The notes below the pieces were generated by a model. The model searched no databases. It was not told the DNA's origin and worked only from the letters and a program-made list of their open reading frames with translations. This document shows, in pieces, positions 25,004 through 33,538 of a stretch of 64,000 nt of DNA. The position numbers were made by a program, and so were the translations under genes. Position 1 is the first letter of the stretch; every line of letters begins with the position of its first letter. Source of the DNA: CBDFHC01 sp965247585 (GTDB lineage: Bacteria; Chloroflexota; Dehalococcoidia; Lucifugimonadales; GCA-2712585); NCBI GenBank assembly GCA_965247585.1, contig CBDFHC010000003.1:1-64000 (forward strand), given 5' to 3'.

Positions 25004-25543
25004 ATGACGTCTCCCAAAACACAAAGGATAAACTGGCCAGAACGATTCCGGGAGGTGATGGGGTTCGCAGTCGTAACGGACAAAGACTTAGAAGCGGTCA
25101 AGTCAACAGGCCACATCGTGGTTAATCACGCCGTCCGCCTTACTGACGAAGTCTATGACCGCATCTTTGAGTTCCCAAATGCCAGTCAGTTCTTTGTCCA
25201 CCCTGACGGTAGTCCTGATGCTAAACGAATCCAAGATAACAAAGACACTATGATTCAGTGGCTGTATTACCTGGCCAAGGCGCCCACCAATGAGCCCTTT
25301 ACTCGCTATCTCGCAGCCATCAGTTCCATGCATCACACCGTCCCTTCCCACCGGCCCGGCCTTCCCTCAGTTCCATCCAGATTCGTCATAGGAACTATCT
25401 CGTATTATCAGACCCGTTTAGCTGAGATTTTTCAAGAGGAGCTGGAGGATCCAATACTGACATCTCAGGCCACCGCGGCGTGGAATAAGATGCTTATGGT
25501 CTCACTGTATCTCTTATTGGCAGCATATCTGTCTGATTCTTAG
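25004..25543 (+). CDS. Protoglobin-like haem protein
   Basis: The 179 residues resemble the protoglobin/globin-sensor fold: FREVMGFAVVTDKDLEAVK, IFEFPNASQFF, and an MHHTVPSHRPGLPSVPSRF stretch then VIGTISYYQ, with the probable proximal haem His at 110. It lacks any signalling domain and is a single-domain globin that could bind O2, NO or CO. Start uncertain: ATG 25004 begins the conserved part, while TTG 24890 and ATG 24923 are also in frame. The gene is lower in G+C than its neighbours and lies between two NHL-gene fragments in direct orientation, suggesting insertion. Confidence 0.68.
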   Translation: MTSPKTQRINWPERFREVMGFAVVTDKDLEAVKSTGHIVVNHAVRLTDEVYDRIFEFPNASQFFVHPDGSPDAKRIQDNKDTMIQWLYYLAKAPTNEPFTRYLAAISSMHHTVPSHRPGLPSVPSRFVIGTISYYQTRLAEIFQEELEDPILTSQATAAWNKMLMVSLYLLLAAYLSDS

Positions 25544-25550
25544 TCGACCC

Positions 25551-25705
25551 CTCCAAGTGAGCTGAAGACTGGTTCACCTCAGACCACATGGGCCTCTTCG
25601 AAGAGCGCCAGAAGTCCAATATGGAGCCGCCACTGGACCCTCCCGTGGCGGAGTCCTCCCGGGACGAGCCCGCGGGAATCGAGAAGCTGTTCTGGGCACC
25701 CCCCC
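25551..25705 (+). pseudogene. Fragment of a duplicated NHL-repeat gene
   Basis: About 155 bases match 24057-24215 of the intact NHL gene, including codons for ERQKSNMEPPLDPPVAESS and EPAGIEKLFWAP, with small gaps and no propeller repeats before or after. The open frame running on to 26040 is not protein-like beyond this piece. It is a relic that now ends at the amidase relic on the opposite strand. Confidence 0.8.
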
Positions 25706-26095
25706 ACGTCGGCCGCAGCCCCACCACGCCGGGCCACGACTACAGTACCCTTATGGAGCCGAAGGTGTCTTCCCCCAGCAACGTAGTACAAAGGCTGGCC
25801 GCCGTCGCCGCCCCCGAACCGGAGCTGGAGCCCCCCGTTTCGTGCTCCACATTCCAGGGGTTCTTCGCCATCCCGAACGGCTACTCAAACCGTCCCCCGG
25901 ACGCTAACTCCATCATGTTCAGCTTCCCCAGCACCACTCCCCCCGCCCGTTTCAGCCGCCGGTATTGGACGCCCAGGTGGCCTGGTGAGACCGGTTTGCC
26001 TTGGGCCCTGGCGGTCGAACCAACGAGGGCGCTACCTTAAATAGGCCAGGTATTCCTCAAGAAGTCCCACGGCCAGCTCGCCCACGGCAGATCAC
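25706..26095 (-). pseudogene. Relic of an amidase-signature-family gene
   Basis: On the minus strand several frames with stops spell amidase pieces in order: LLEEYLAYLR, then RRLKRAGGVVLGKLNMMEL, then NPWNVEHETGGSSSGSG with the amidase signature, then GEDTFGSIRV, a TAG, and GVVGLRPTWG. Both the order and the GGSSSGS motif are those of amidases. Internal stops and shifts, and truncation after GLRPT, show it is inactive. Bases 26096-26310 hold no gene I recognise. Confidence 0.8.
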
Positions 26096-26310
26096 TCTTG
26101 GCTCTCGCCGTGCTCCGTTAACATAATCACCGGAGTTTCCAGGGACTTCAAGTAAGACTCCGAGTACCGGCTGGACGCTTCCCGGGAAATGCGAAATCTT
26201 CGCCCCGCCTCTCGAACAGCAAAAAGACTGCGCTCTAAAACCGACTTAGACGGGTCTTCTGTATGCTAACCCGGCTGGTTTTATGCCTCATTCGTGCCTG
26301 AACGGCACGG

Positions 26311-26387
26311 TGGTGGGCCCGGATAGACTCGAACTATCGACCTCGGTCTTATCAGGACCGCGCTCTAACCACCTGAGCTACGGGCCC
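26311..26387 (-). tRNA. tRNA-Ile (anticodon GAT)
   Basis: This is a 77-base cloverleaf on the minus strand: acceptor GGGCCCG pairs with its complement before A-CCA, the D-arm contains AGCTCAGGTGGTTAGAGC, the anticodon loop is CTGATAA, and the T-arm contains GTTCGAGTC. The CCA end is encoded. It stands alone and is not in an rRNA operon within the window. Confidence 0.95.
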
Positions 26388-26562
26388 CCGTCCTTCGATT
26401 ATAATGTCCACCGTGGGAGCTAACAAGGCCGCCAAATTGACCCCTCACCGCCCTTTCTCGCCATTTCCCCATCGCCGCCGGTTGACCCGCCTCCCGTTAG
26501 CTTTTAGAATATAACGTGCAACATTGCTCGGAAACTTTCGGGTTCTAGGAGAGAGCGACTAC

Positions 26563-26922
26563 ATGACCACCGCTACAGAGAAGAAACCCCTATCCATACA
26601 AGTCACCCCCAAGGCCGCCAAGGCCGTTCGCCGCTTCGCCGTCAAAGAGGGATATGAAGACGCCTTCGCCCTGCGTGTCGGCGTTAAGGGCGGCGGTTGC
26701 TCCGGCCTCCTCTACGTGCTCGAAATCGAGACCGACCAGGCCGCAGAGACTGACCGCGTCGTAGACGACAACGGTATACGGATCTTCATCGACAAAAAGG
26801 CCTACATCTTTCTTGCCGGCACCGAGCTAGACTTCTCGGACGGCCTCAACGGCAAGGGGTTCGTCTTCCAGAACCCCAACGCTACAAAGGCCTGTGGCTG
26901 CGGAAACTCTTTCGCGGTATAA
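26563..26922 (+). CDS. A-type iron-sulfur carrier protein (ErpA/IscA/SufA)
   Basis: The 119 residues contain the three conserved cysteines of A-type carriers: C46 in VKGGGCSGLLY and C111/C113 in KACGCGNSF. The protein delivers Fe-S clusters to target apoproteins. ATG 26563 is preceded by GGAGAG; an upstream in-frame ATG at 26524 lacks family sequence. The next gene encodes a YgfZ/IBA57-like protein, the usual functional partner, though a terminator lies between them. Confidence 0.9.
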   Translation: MTTATEKKPLSIQVTPKAAKAVRRFAVKEGYEDAFALRVGVKGGGCSGLLYVLEIETDQAAETDRVVDDNGIRIFIDKKAYIFLAGTELDFSDGLNGKGFVFQNPNATKACGCGNSFAV

Positions 26923-26945
26923 CTGGACAACCTGGTGACATCGGC

Positions 26946-26985
26946 AAACGCCGCCTTCCACCCAAAGAAAGCGGCGTTTCTTTTT
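26946..26985 (+). terminator. Rho-independent terminator after the A-type carrier gene
   Basis: A 9-bp stem (AAACGCCGC with GCGGCGTTT) and 16-base loop are followed by CTTTTT. It lies between the carrier gene and the YgfZ-like gene and ends about 20 bases before the next start. Confidence 0.85.
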
Positions 26986-27008
26986 ATCACCGCTCAGCGA
27001 GCTATTCC

Positions 27009-28094
27009 ATGACGACAATGTCCAGTCCTGTCCTGGCCGCCGCCCAAGCCTCCGGCGCCCAGTCCGGCCCTTGGGGAGATTGGGAGTTGGCCACCGGGTT
27101 CGGTGACCCTGCCGCCGAATACCGGGCCGCCCACCAGGCCACCGCCGTCCACGACACCTCCTACCTCGGCCGCATCAAGGCCACCGGCCCGGACGTCCTG
27201 GACCTGCTAAACCGCCTGTCCACCAACCGGGTGGACCCCCTGCCGCCAGGATCAGGCGCCGCCACCGTCCTCACCAACGAGAAGGGCCGCATCCTGGACC
27301 TCGTCTACGTCTTCAACCTTGGCCCCTACATCCTGCTGCTCACCAGCCCGGGACGGGAAGAAGCCGTGGCCCAATGGCTGGACAGATTCACCTTCATAGA
27401 AGACATCGCCACCGAGCCCATCACCTCTAGCACCGCCCTCATCACCCTCGCCGGTCCCAAATCGCCGGAAACCCTGGCGAAGGTGGCGCCGGGCCTCCCC
27501 GCCACCCCGGAGCCCCTCCAGGTGGTCCACGCCACGCTGGACGGCGCTCAACTTTCCGTCATCCGTCTGGACCTGGCTGGCATCCCCTGCTTCCATATCA
27601 TGGCCTCCGTAGAGCACGCCGAATCGGTCTGGAACGCCGCCGCGGCCTGCGGGGCCGTCCCCGTGGGAGAAGACGTCTGGCAGGTCCTGCGCGTTGAAGC
27701 CGGCGTGCCCGCCTACGGAAAGGAACTGGGCGAAGCCTTTAACCCCTTGGAGACCGGCCTCATAGGTGGCATAGACTTCGCCAAGGGATGCTACATCGGA
27801 CAAGAGGTCATCGCCCGCCTTGACACCTACGACAAAGTCCAGCGAGCCTTGGTCCGCCTCTCCCTGGACGACGCCGTCCCGGCCCAAGAGGGGGCAAAAC
27901 TTCTATCCGAAGGAAAAGAAGTAGGGGTCCTAACCTCCCTGGCCCGGGTACCGGCCACCGGAGCGCTTCTAGGCCTGGGCTACGCCCGCCGCGCCGCCGC
28001 CGTCCCCGGCCACCGCCTCACCCTGGCCGGCAGCAATGTCCCGTCCGTGGAGGTCCTGGACCTACCCCTGCTCCTGGGTGAAGAGCAGTCCTGA
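27009..28094 (+). CDS. ygfZ: YgfZ/IBA57-like folate-binding protein (GcvT family)
   Basis: This 361-residue protein has a GcvT fold: DTSYLGRIKATGPDVLDLL, NEKGRILD, PFYG-like PAYGKEL and the signature KGCYIGQEV with the Cys that marks YgfZ/IBA57 proteins rather than true aminomethyltransferases. These act with tetrahydrofolate in assembly or repair of 4Fe-4S clusters. Its neighbour is an A-type carrier, matching the known ISCA-IBA57 partnership. No glycine cleavage genes are nearby. Confidence 0.85.
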   Translation: MTTMSSPVLAAAQASGAQSGPWGDWELATGFGDPAAEYRAAHQATAVHDTSYLGRIKATGPDVLDLLNRLSTNRVDPLPPGSGAATVLTNEKGRILDLVYVFNLGPYILLLTSPGREEAVAQWLDRFTFIEDIATEPITSSTALITLAGPKSPETLAKVAPGLPATPEPLQVVHATLDGAQLSVIRLDLAGIPCFHIMASVEHAESVWNAAAACGAVPVGEDVWQVLRVEAGVPAYGKELGEAFNPLETGLIGGIDFAKGCYIGQEVIARLDTYDKVQRALVRLSLDDAVPAQEGAKLLSEGKEVGVLTSLARVPATGALLGLGYARRAAAVPGHRLTLAGSNVPSVEVLDLPLLLGEEQS

Positions 28095-28107
28095 GCGTCC
28101 GGCGTCC

Positions 28108-28857
28108 CTAGATCGCCAGCCCCCCGTCCACCCCAATCACCTGCCCCGTGATATAGCTCGCCTCGTCTGAGCACAGGAACGCCACCAGCCCCGCCACATC
28201 CTCCGGCGTCCCGAACCGGCCCATCGGAATCCGCGCCTTCACCTGCCCCTGGAGCTCCTCCGGCAGCGCCTTCACCATCTCCGTGACAATATACCCCGGC
28301 GCCAGCGCATTGGCCGTTATATTCCTGGACGCTACCTCTCGCGCTATCGTCTTCGTCAGCCCCACCAGCCCCGCCTTGGACGCCGCGTAATTCGCCTGCC
28401 CCGCGTTACCCGACAGCCCCACCACGGACGACATACTCACTATGCGTCCCCTGCGCTGTCGCACCATGTGCGGCAGCACCGCCTTACTGCACAGGTACGC
28501 GCTTTTCAGGTTCGTCGCCAACACCGCGTCCCAGTCATCCTCTGACAACCGCATCAAAAGCCGGTCACGGTGAATGCCCGCGTTGTTCACCAGAATGTCA
28601 ATCCGGCCCCAGCGCTCCTTCGTCTCCTTCACCATGGAAATCACCTCCGCCTCCTGCGTCACGTCCCCTTGCACGCTGGCCGCCTCACCTCCCTGGGCCT
28701 CAATCTCCTTCACCACCGCCGCGGCCTCCGCCTCACCGGTGTGGTAGTTCACCCCTACCCGCGCCCCGTCCCTGGCCAATCGCAACGCTATCGCTTTGCC
28801 TATGCCGCGGGAAGCCCCGGTAACCAGGGCCACGTGCCCTTCCAGCTCCAACGCCAT
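28108..28857 (-). CDS. fabG: 3-oxoacyl-[ACP] reductase
   Basis: The 249-residue SDR has FabG motifs: ALVTGASRGIGKAIA, LVNNAGIHRDRLLMRL, SMSSVVGLSGNAGQANYAASKAG and the C-terminal SYITGQVIGVDGG. It reduces 3-oxoacyl-ACP with NADPH in type II fatty acid synthesis. Its ATG abuts the plsX stop with no gap. The operon plsX-fabG, preceded by two hydratase subunits, supports a true biosynthetic FabG. Confidence 0.92.
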   Translation of the reverse strand: MALELEGHVALVTGASRGIGKAIALRLARDGARVGVNYHTGEAEAAAVVKEIEAQGGEAASVQGDVTQEAEVISMVKETKERWGRIDILVNNAGIHRDRLLMRLSEDDWDAVLATNLKSAYLCSKAVLPHMVRQRRGRIVSMSSVVGLSGNAGQANYAASKAGLVGLTKTIAREVASRNITANALAPGYIVTEMVKALPEELQGQVKARIPMGRFGTPEDVAGLVAFLCSDEASYITGQVIGVDGGLAI

Positions 28858-29886
28858 CTACCCTGCCACCTTGGCCTTCAGCGCCGCCAACTCCGCCTCC
28901 ATACTGTTGGCCAGGTCCATCTCAACACACATCTTGGCCATGCCAATCGCTCCGGCCACCTCGCCGCTCCTGGAGCTACCGTGCCCAACAATTACATTCC
29001 CCTTTACGCCGAATAGCGGCCCGCTCAACCTCCGCGAACGATTGGTCAGCTCCCACACACCCTCCTTCAGCTCCGCGATATCCGACGGTGCCAGCTTCCC
29101 TTGAAGCTTTTCGTTCAAGTGCGCCGAAATACCGTCTCCCAGCGCCTCGGCAAATTTCAGCAGAATATTCCCCACGAAACCGTCGCACACCACTACGTGC
29201 GCCCTGTCCGTCAACAGGTCCGTCCCCTCCACGTTCCCTACAAAGCGAATCTCGCTCCTCTTAAACAGCTCATACGCCTCCCGCACCTGCCGGTTCCCTT
29301 TCCCCTCCTCTGACCCTACGCTTAACAGCCCCACCCGAGGCGACTCGATCCCAAAGAACTTCCGCGCGAAAACGCAACCCATGATCGCGAAGCTCAATAG
29401 CTGATGCGGTCGACAGTCAATGTTGCTACCCAGGTCCAAAATCGCCGTATGCGGCGCCAGCCCCAAGAACGGCCCCCCAAGGCAGGGCCTATCAACTCCC
29501 TCCATCATTCCCAACCCCAGCTTCGCGCTGGCCATGGCCGCTCCCGTGGACCCCATCGTCACCATCGCATCCGCCTGGCCAGTCTTCACCCAGGCCGTGG
29601 CCACCGCCACAGACGCTTTGGGCATCCTCCTCAGCGCCAGCACCGGGTGCTCCCCCTCCGCAACCCACCCCTGAGACGGCACCACATCCAGCCACGCACC
29701 TTCGCGGTCCACCTTCTCCAGCTCCACCTCCACCTCGGACGGATCACCCACCAGCAACACCTTGACGCCGTGCAATCGTGACCCCTCCACCGCCCCCTTT
29801 ACAATCTCCTGCGGAGCATAGTCGCCACCCATAGCGTCCACCGCTATGCGTGGCATTCCAGCGCTGTTTGTGTCCGAATCGCTCAT
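28858..29886 (-). CDS. plsX: Phosphate acyltransferase PlsX
   Basis: It converts acyl-ACP to acyl-phosphate for phospholipid synthesis. Of 342 residues the core starts MPRIAVDAMGGDYAPQEIVKG and includes MGSTGAAMASAKLGLG, AILDLGSNIDCRPHQL, VGLLSVGSEEGKG and VCDGFVGNILLKFAE. The frame is open upstream, but ATG 29886 overlaps the preceding stop (ATGA) and gives the normal length. A second ATG at 29856 is also possible. Confidence 0.95.
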   Translation of the reverse strand: MSDSDTNSAGMPRIAVDAMGGDYAPQEIVKGAVEGSRLHGVKVLLVGDPSEVEVELEKVDREGAWLDVVPSQGWVAEGEHPVLALRRMPKASVAVATAWVKTGQADAMVTMGSTGAAMASAKLGLGMMEGVDRPCLGGPFLGLAPHTAILDLGSNIDCRPHQLLSFAIMGCVFARKFFGIESPRVGLLSVGSEEGKGNRQVREAYELFKRSEIRFVGNVEGTDLLTDRAHVVVCDGFVGNILLKFAEALGDGISAHLNEKLQGKLAPSDIAELKEGVWELTNRSRRLSGPLFGVKGNVIVGHGSSRSGEVAGAIGMAKMCVEMDLANSMEAELAALKAKVAG

Positions 29887-30326
29887 TTCTGTGTTGCTTT
29901 TCCTATTGGGACCCTGACTTCCGCGGTCCCGCTTATTATCTCTTCCCCGTCTTGGCTGTTGAGCAGTGCCACCGCACACCTGACCCTTCGCACCCCATCC
30001 CGTTCCACCTCCTCCGTAACCTGCCCTTGAGTCCGAACCCTGTCCCCGGGGTACGCCGGCCTTCGGAACCTCACCTTCAGGATCCCCGAGTCCAGCCAAC
30101 TCCCGCCGTAGGCCTGCGTCATCATCTCTGAGAGGAACGCCAGGGTCAACATCCCGTGCGCCACAATCCTCCCAAAGCTGCTCTTCGCCGCGAACGCCTC
30201 GTCCAGATGCACCGGATTGAAATCCCCGGACGCCTCCGCGTAACGCCGGACCTGCGCACCCGTAATCGTCTTCTCAATGGCTGGCAGCTCCCGGCAGTGG
30301 GCTGCTCCGGCGGCAGGGCTACTCAA
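29883..30326 (-). CDS. MaoC-like (R)-hydroxyacyl dehydratase subunit
   Basis: The 147-residue hot-dog protein has the hydratase 2 motif YAEASGDFNPVHLDEAFA, with catalytic Asp and His, followed by FGRIVAHGMLTLAFLS. It starts at TTG 30326 inside the end of the upstream gene. With that gene it resembles the HadB/HadA pairs that dehydrate 3-hydroxyacyl-ACP, and the following plsX and fabG support a role in fatty acid elongation. Confidence 0.85.
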   Translation of the reverse strand: MSSPAAGAAHCRELPAIEKTITGAQVRRYAEASGDFNPVHLDEAFAAKSSFGRIVAHGMLTLAFLSEMMTQAYGGSWLDSGILKVRFRRPAYPGDRVRTQGQVTEEVERDGVRRVRCAVALLNSQDGEEIISGTAEVRVPIGKATQK

Positions 30327-30705
30327 CCTCTGGCACCATAACCATAGTTTTGCCCGTGAGCACTTCCTCCCGGTCTATCGTCTCCAGAACAAAATTCGTC
30401 GACAGGAATCGCCACCCTCCCCGGCTCACCGGCCGCGAGGCCTTCGCGCTTCCACGCACCTCCTGTCCCACCCTGACGGCCCGCCTCGCATGAAACTCCT
30501 GGCTCGTGTGTACCGCGCCCGGCGGCAGTGACAGCTTCTCAAGAATCATTCCCAACACCCGGGCCGCCAGTGCCATAGGGGGCACAACGGACTGTTCCTC
30601 ATAGATCGGCAGACCGTCTTCCACCGCGTTCAGGTAATCATCCAGGAAATCCTGGCTCACCACCCATTCACCCAGCTCTACTTCTCCGCCGTCACTCCAG
30701 TCCAT
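30319..30705 (-). CDS. Hot-dog-fold dehydratase partner subunit (HadA-like)
   Basis: The 128 residues form a single hot-dog domain (VVSQDFLDDYLNAVEDGLPI, MALAARVLGMIL, and VHTSQEFHARRAVRVGQEV strands) lacking the full Asp/His hydratase motif of its partner. Such non-catalytic subunits shape the acyl-binding tunnel. ATG 30705 is preceded by GGAGGGG. It is the first gene of the fatty-acid operon that continues to fabG. Confidence 0.72.
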   Translation of the reverse strand: MDWSDGGEVELGEWVVSQDFLDDYLNAVEDGLPIYEEQSVVPPMALAARVLGMILEKLSLPPGAVHTSQEFHARRAVRVGQEVRGSAKASRPVSRGGWRFLSTNFVLETIDREEVLTGKTMVMVPEVE

Positions 30706-30847
30706 CTCACGCCCCTCCGGATGCGTTGCATTATAAGAACCGGCTCGCCGCCATTTCAAGAAAAGCGCTTACCAGTGCCGCCCTGTCTGACGCCGCAGTC
30801 CGCCCTTATAATGGGTTGCCTGGAATCTCCGTGACGAGGTCCGCCCC

Positions 30848-31366
30848 TTGAATCTAAACCAATTCATCAAGAGCTCCCTGGACCAGGAGCAAGAGTGGCT
30901 ATTTGAGCAGGTGGAAGACCTGTCCCCTGAGGAACTGGCCTGGAGGCCCGCCCCGGAAGCCAACCCCATAGGTTGGGTCCTTTGGCACATGCTCCGAGTA
31001 GAGGACTTTTGGTTGCAGTTCTTCATCCAGGGCAAGCTGGAGCTGTGGGAGTCCGATGGCTGGCACGAAAAGTTCGGCCTTCCCACTCGGGACACCGGCT
31101 TCCAGCACACCAGCCAGCAGGTAGCGGCCTTCCGCCAACTAGACCTGGGCATTCTGCTGGAATACGGCAAGACAGCGCGCGCCTCTACGCTGGAATACCT
31201 CGCCGCCCTCACTCCGGAGCAGTTCGACGTCGTTCCTCGTCAGCGCCGCCCCGAAATGACCGTGGGCCAGGTTTTCCGGCAGATCATAGGCGAGTTCTAC
31301 CAGCACCTGGGCCACATCGCCTACGTTAAAGGGCTGAAGCGGGGCCTCAACGACGCGGCTGGCTAG
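30848..31366 (+). CDS. DinB-family four-helix metalloprotein
   Basis: The 172 residues carry the DinB/YfiT His pattern: VLWHMLRVEDFW and FYQHLGHIAYVKG, giving three His for a divalent metal. Family members are thiol- or mycothiol-dependent transferases or of unknown role. TTG 30848 is the apparent start, with GAGG eight bases upstream. It is divergent from the fatty-acid operon. Confidence 0.8.
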   Translation: MNLNQFIKSSLDQEQEWLFEQVEDLSPEELAWRPAPEANPIGWVLWHMLRVEDFWLQFFIQGKLELWESDGWHEKFGLPTRDTGFQHTSQQVAAFRQLDLGILLEYGKTARASTLEYLAALTPEQFDVVPRQRRPEMTVGQVFRQIIGEFYQHLGHIAYVKGLKRGLNDAAG

Positions 31367-31377
31367 CGTCGCCCTTA

Positions 31378-32130
31378 TTATTGCGCCGTCCAGCCTCCGT
31401 CAATCACCAGCTCTGACCCCGTGATATAGGAAGACTCGTCTGAGGCCAGGTACAGCACCCCCGGCGCCACCTCCTCGGACGTTCCCCGCCTCCCCATAGG
31501 TATCTTGGCAGTCTGGCTCTCCCTAACCTTCGGGTCGGCGTACAGCCCCTCCGTCATCGGCGTGTCTATGGGCCCCGGATGCACCGAATTGCACCGTATC
31601 TTGTCCTTGGCATACTGGATCGCAATCGACTTTGTCAGCGTTCTTACCGCCCCCTTGGAAGCCGTGTACGCCGGATGCGTCAGGTCAGACCCTACAATCC
31701 CTAGCTGTGATGAGATGTTGATTATTGACCCGCCGCCCGCCTTCTGCATCGCCGGAATCGCCGCCTTCGTCCCCAGATAAACGCCCGTCGCGTTCACGTC
31801 CATTATAGTGTCCCACGCCACCTCGGACAGCTCCGTCCCCCACTGCGCCCCACTGATTCCCGCGTTGTTCACCAGCACATCCAGCTTTCCGAACCGTGAC
31901 TCCGCCGCCTCCACAGCCCGCGCCCAGTCCTCCTCTAGCGTCACGTCCAGCTTCAAGAACACCGCTTCGCCGCCAGACTCGTTGATCTCCTCCTCCACCC
32001 GCCGCCCTTCCTCCTCCAGCGCGTCGCCGAAAACCACCTTGGCGCCTTCCGATGCGAATAGCCTCGCCTCCGCGGCGCCCATTCCCCTCGCCCCTCCGCT
32101 GATCAGCGCCACCTTGCCCGCCAGTCTCAT
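31378..32130 (-). CDS. Short-chain dehydrogenase (tandem paralogue 1)
   Basis: The 250-residue classical SDR has SGGARGMGAAEARLF, NNAGISGAQWG, INISSQLGIVG, YTASKGAV and GSELVIDGGWTAQ. It resembles 3-alpha-hydroxysteroid or cyclohexanol-type dehydrogenases. The next gene upstream (32154-32906) is a close paralogue in the same direction, roughly three-quarters identical by eye, so the pair arose by tandem duplication. Substrate unknown. Confidence 0.85.
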   Translation of the reverse strand: MRLAGKVALISGGARGMGAAEARLFASEGAKVVFGDALEEEGRRVEEEINESGGEAVFLKLDVTLEEDWARAVEAAESRFGKLDVLVNNAGISGAQWGTELSEVAWDTIMDVNATGVYLGTKAAIPAMQKAGGGSIINISSQLGIVGSDLTHPAYTASKGAVRTLTKSIAIQYAKDKIRCNSVHPGPIDTPMTEGLYADPKVRESQTAKIPMGRRGTSEEVAPGVLYLASDESSYITGSELVIDGGWTAQ

Positions 32131-32153
32131 GCTCTCTCCTTGCCTGTGCTCTT

Positions 32154-32906
32154 CTACTGGGCTATCCAGCCACCGTCAATCACCAACTCCGCCCCGGTCA
32201 CATACGATGCCTCGTCCGATGCCAGGTACAGCACCCCAGGCGCCACCTCTTCCGGCATGCCGATACGACCCAGCGGCACCTTGGCGGCCATGTTCGCCTG
32301 GAACTCGGGAACATTGTGCCTTTCCTGCGTCATAGGCGTCAGAATCGGCCCCGGATGCACCGAGTTGCACCGGATATTGTCCTTGGCGTATTGCACCGCT
32401 ATGGACTTCGTCAGAATCCGCACTGACCCCTTGGACGCCTGGTACGCCGGGTGGGTGGACTCCGCCCCTACGATGCCCATCTGCGAAGATATGTTGATGA
32501 TCGACCCGCCCCCCGCCTTCTGCATCGCCGGGATCGCAGCCATCGTCCCCAGGTACACCCCGGTGGAGTTCACCTCCATTATCTGATCCCACGCCGAACG
32601 GGACAGGTCGCCCAACCGCCTGGTCCCGCTGATGCCCGCGTTATTCACCAGCACGTCCAGCTTCCCAAACCGGCTCACCGCCGTGTCCACCGCCCGCTCC
32701 CACTCCTCCTCTTTGGTCACGTCCAGCTTAACGAACACCGCTTCCCCCCCAACCTCGCTGATCTCCGCCTCCACTGCCTTTCCCTCTTCCTCCAAAACGT
32801 CGCCTATCACCACCTTGGCCCCCTCCTTGGCGAACAGCTTCGCCTCCACCGCACCCATGCCCCTTGCCCCCCCGCTTATCAGTGCCACCTTCCCTGCCAG
32901 TCTCAT
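32154..32906 (-). CDS. Short-chain dehydrogenase (tandem paralogue 2)
   Basis: This 250-residue SDR matches its downstream neighbour almost throughout (SGGARGMGAVEAKLF, NNAGISGTRRLG, YQASKGSV, GAELVIDGGWIAQ). Differences cluster around the substrate loop after NNAGISG and in the region DTPMTEGLYADP/LTPMTQERHNVP, so the copies may have diverged in specificity. The spacing of 23 bases suggests one transcript. Confidence 0.85.
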   Translation of the reverse strand: MRLAGKVALISGGARGMGAVEAKLFAKEGAKVVIGDVLEEEGKAVEAEISEVGGEAVFVKLDVTKEEEWERAVDTAVSRFGKLDVLVNNAGISGTRRLGDLSRSAWDQIMEVNSTGVYLGTMAAIPAMQKAGGGSIINISSQMGIVGAESTHPAYQASKGSVRILTKSIAVQYAKDNIRCNSVHPGPILTPMTQERHNVPEFQANMAAKVPLGRIGMPEEVAPGVLYLASDEASYVTGAELVIDGGWIAQ

Positions 32907-33127
32907 ACCGTCCTCCTATTCGCCCCTCAGGATTAGAGACGGCAGCATGGTACACCATGACCAGATTCCAGTCCACGACGCCCAAAAACCACGCCTCCAG
33001 CCACGGCATCTGCCGGTTGTCATCAGGATATTTACCTGTATAATCGTACCGGTGGTCGCCATCTGCATTGCCCAATCGTACCTCAAGACGGCTACAGGCC
33101 TTAATCCCATCCAAGAGGACGTAGCCC

Positions 33128-33418
33128 GTGGAGTTAGCTGACAAGACTCTTACCTGCTCTGACTGTGGCACCCCCTTTACATTTACGGCCGGCGAACAGG
33201 AATGTTTTGCCACTAGAGGCTTCACCAACGAACCCAAGCGTTGCACCACCTGCCGCGCTTCTCGCCGCTCTCAGAGAGGCGATGCCAGCGCTCCGAAAGA
33301 GCGTTTCAGCGCAACCTGCGCTGAGTGTGGAATTGAAACCACCGTACCTTTCCAGCCTACGGGAATCCGGCCCGTTTATTGCCAGAACTGTTTCGCCAAG
33401 ACGCGGCCTAGCTTCTAG
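33128..33418 (+). CDS. Double zinc-ribbon protein
   Basis: The 96 residues hold two zinc ribbons: CSDCGTPFTFTAGEQ...CTTC at about residues 10-42 and CAECGIETTVPF...YCQNC at about 64-88. The first matches the CxxC-x-CxxC zinc-ribbon type often found as stand-alone small proteins. GTG 33128 has GAGG nine bases upstream. The role is unknown; RNA or DNA binding is possible. Confidence 0.75.
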   Translation: MELADKTLTCSDCGTPFTFTAGEQECFATRGFTNEPKRCTTCRASRRSQRGDASAPKERFSATCAECGIETTVPFQPTGIRPVYCQNCFAKTRPSF

Positions 33419-33538
33419 CCGACACATCCCACACAGCCTTCCTACCAACCGGCGGCAGGCTCCGCATCTTCCGTCAGGTCCGGCCAACCCTTCTTGCCAA
33501 TTGCTTAGTCAATTACCCTACCTCGGCGCGGCGGCTTA

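Noticed and set aside
25588..26040. 150-residue open frame following the NHL fragment
   Set aside because: Only the first 40 or so codons match the NHL gene; the rest is antisense to the amidase relic.
26096..26310. Possible antitoxin-like peptide (SESYLKSLETPVIMLTEHG) upstream of the amidase relic on the minus strand
   Set aside because: The frame is short and interrupted and the resemblance is too weak to call.
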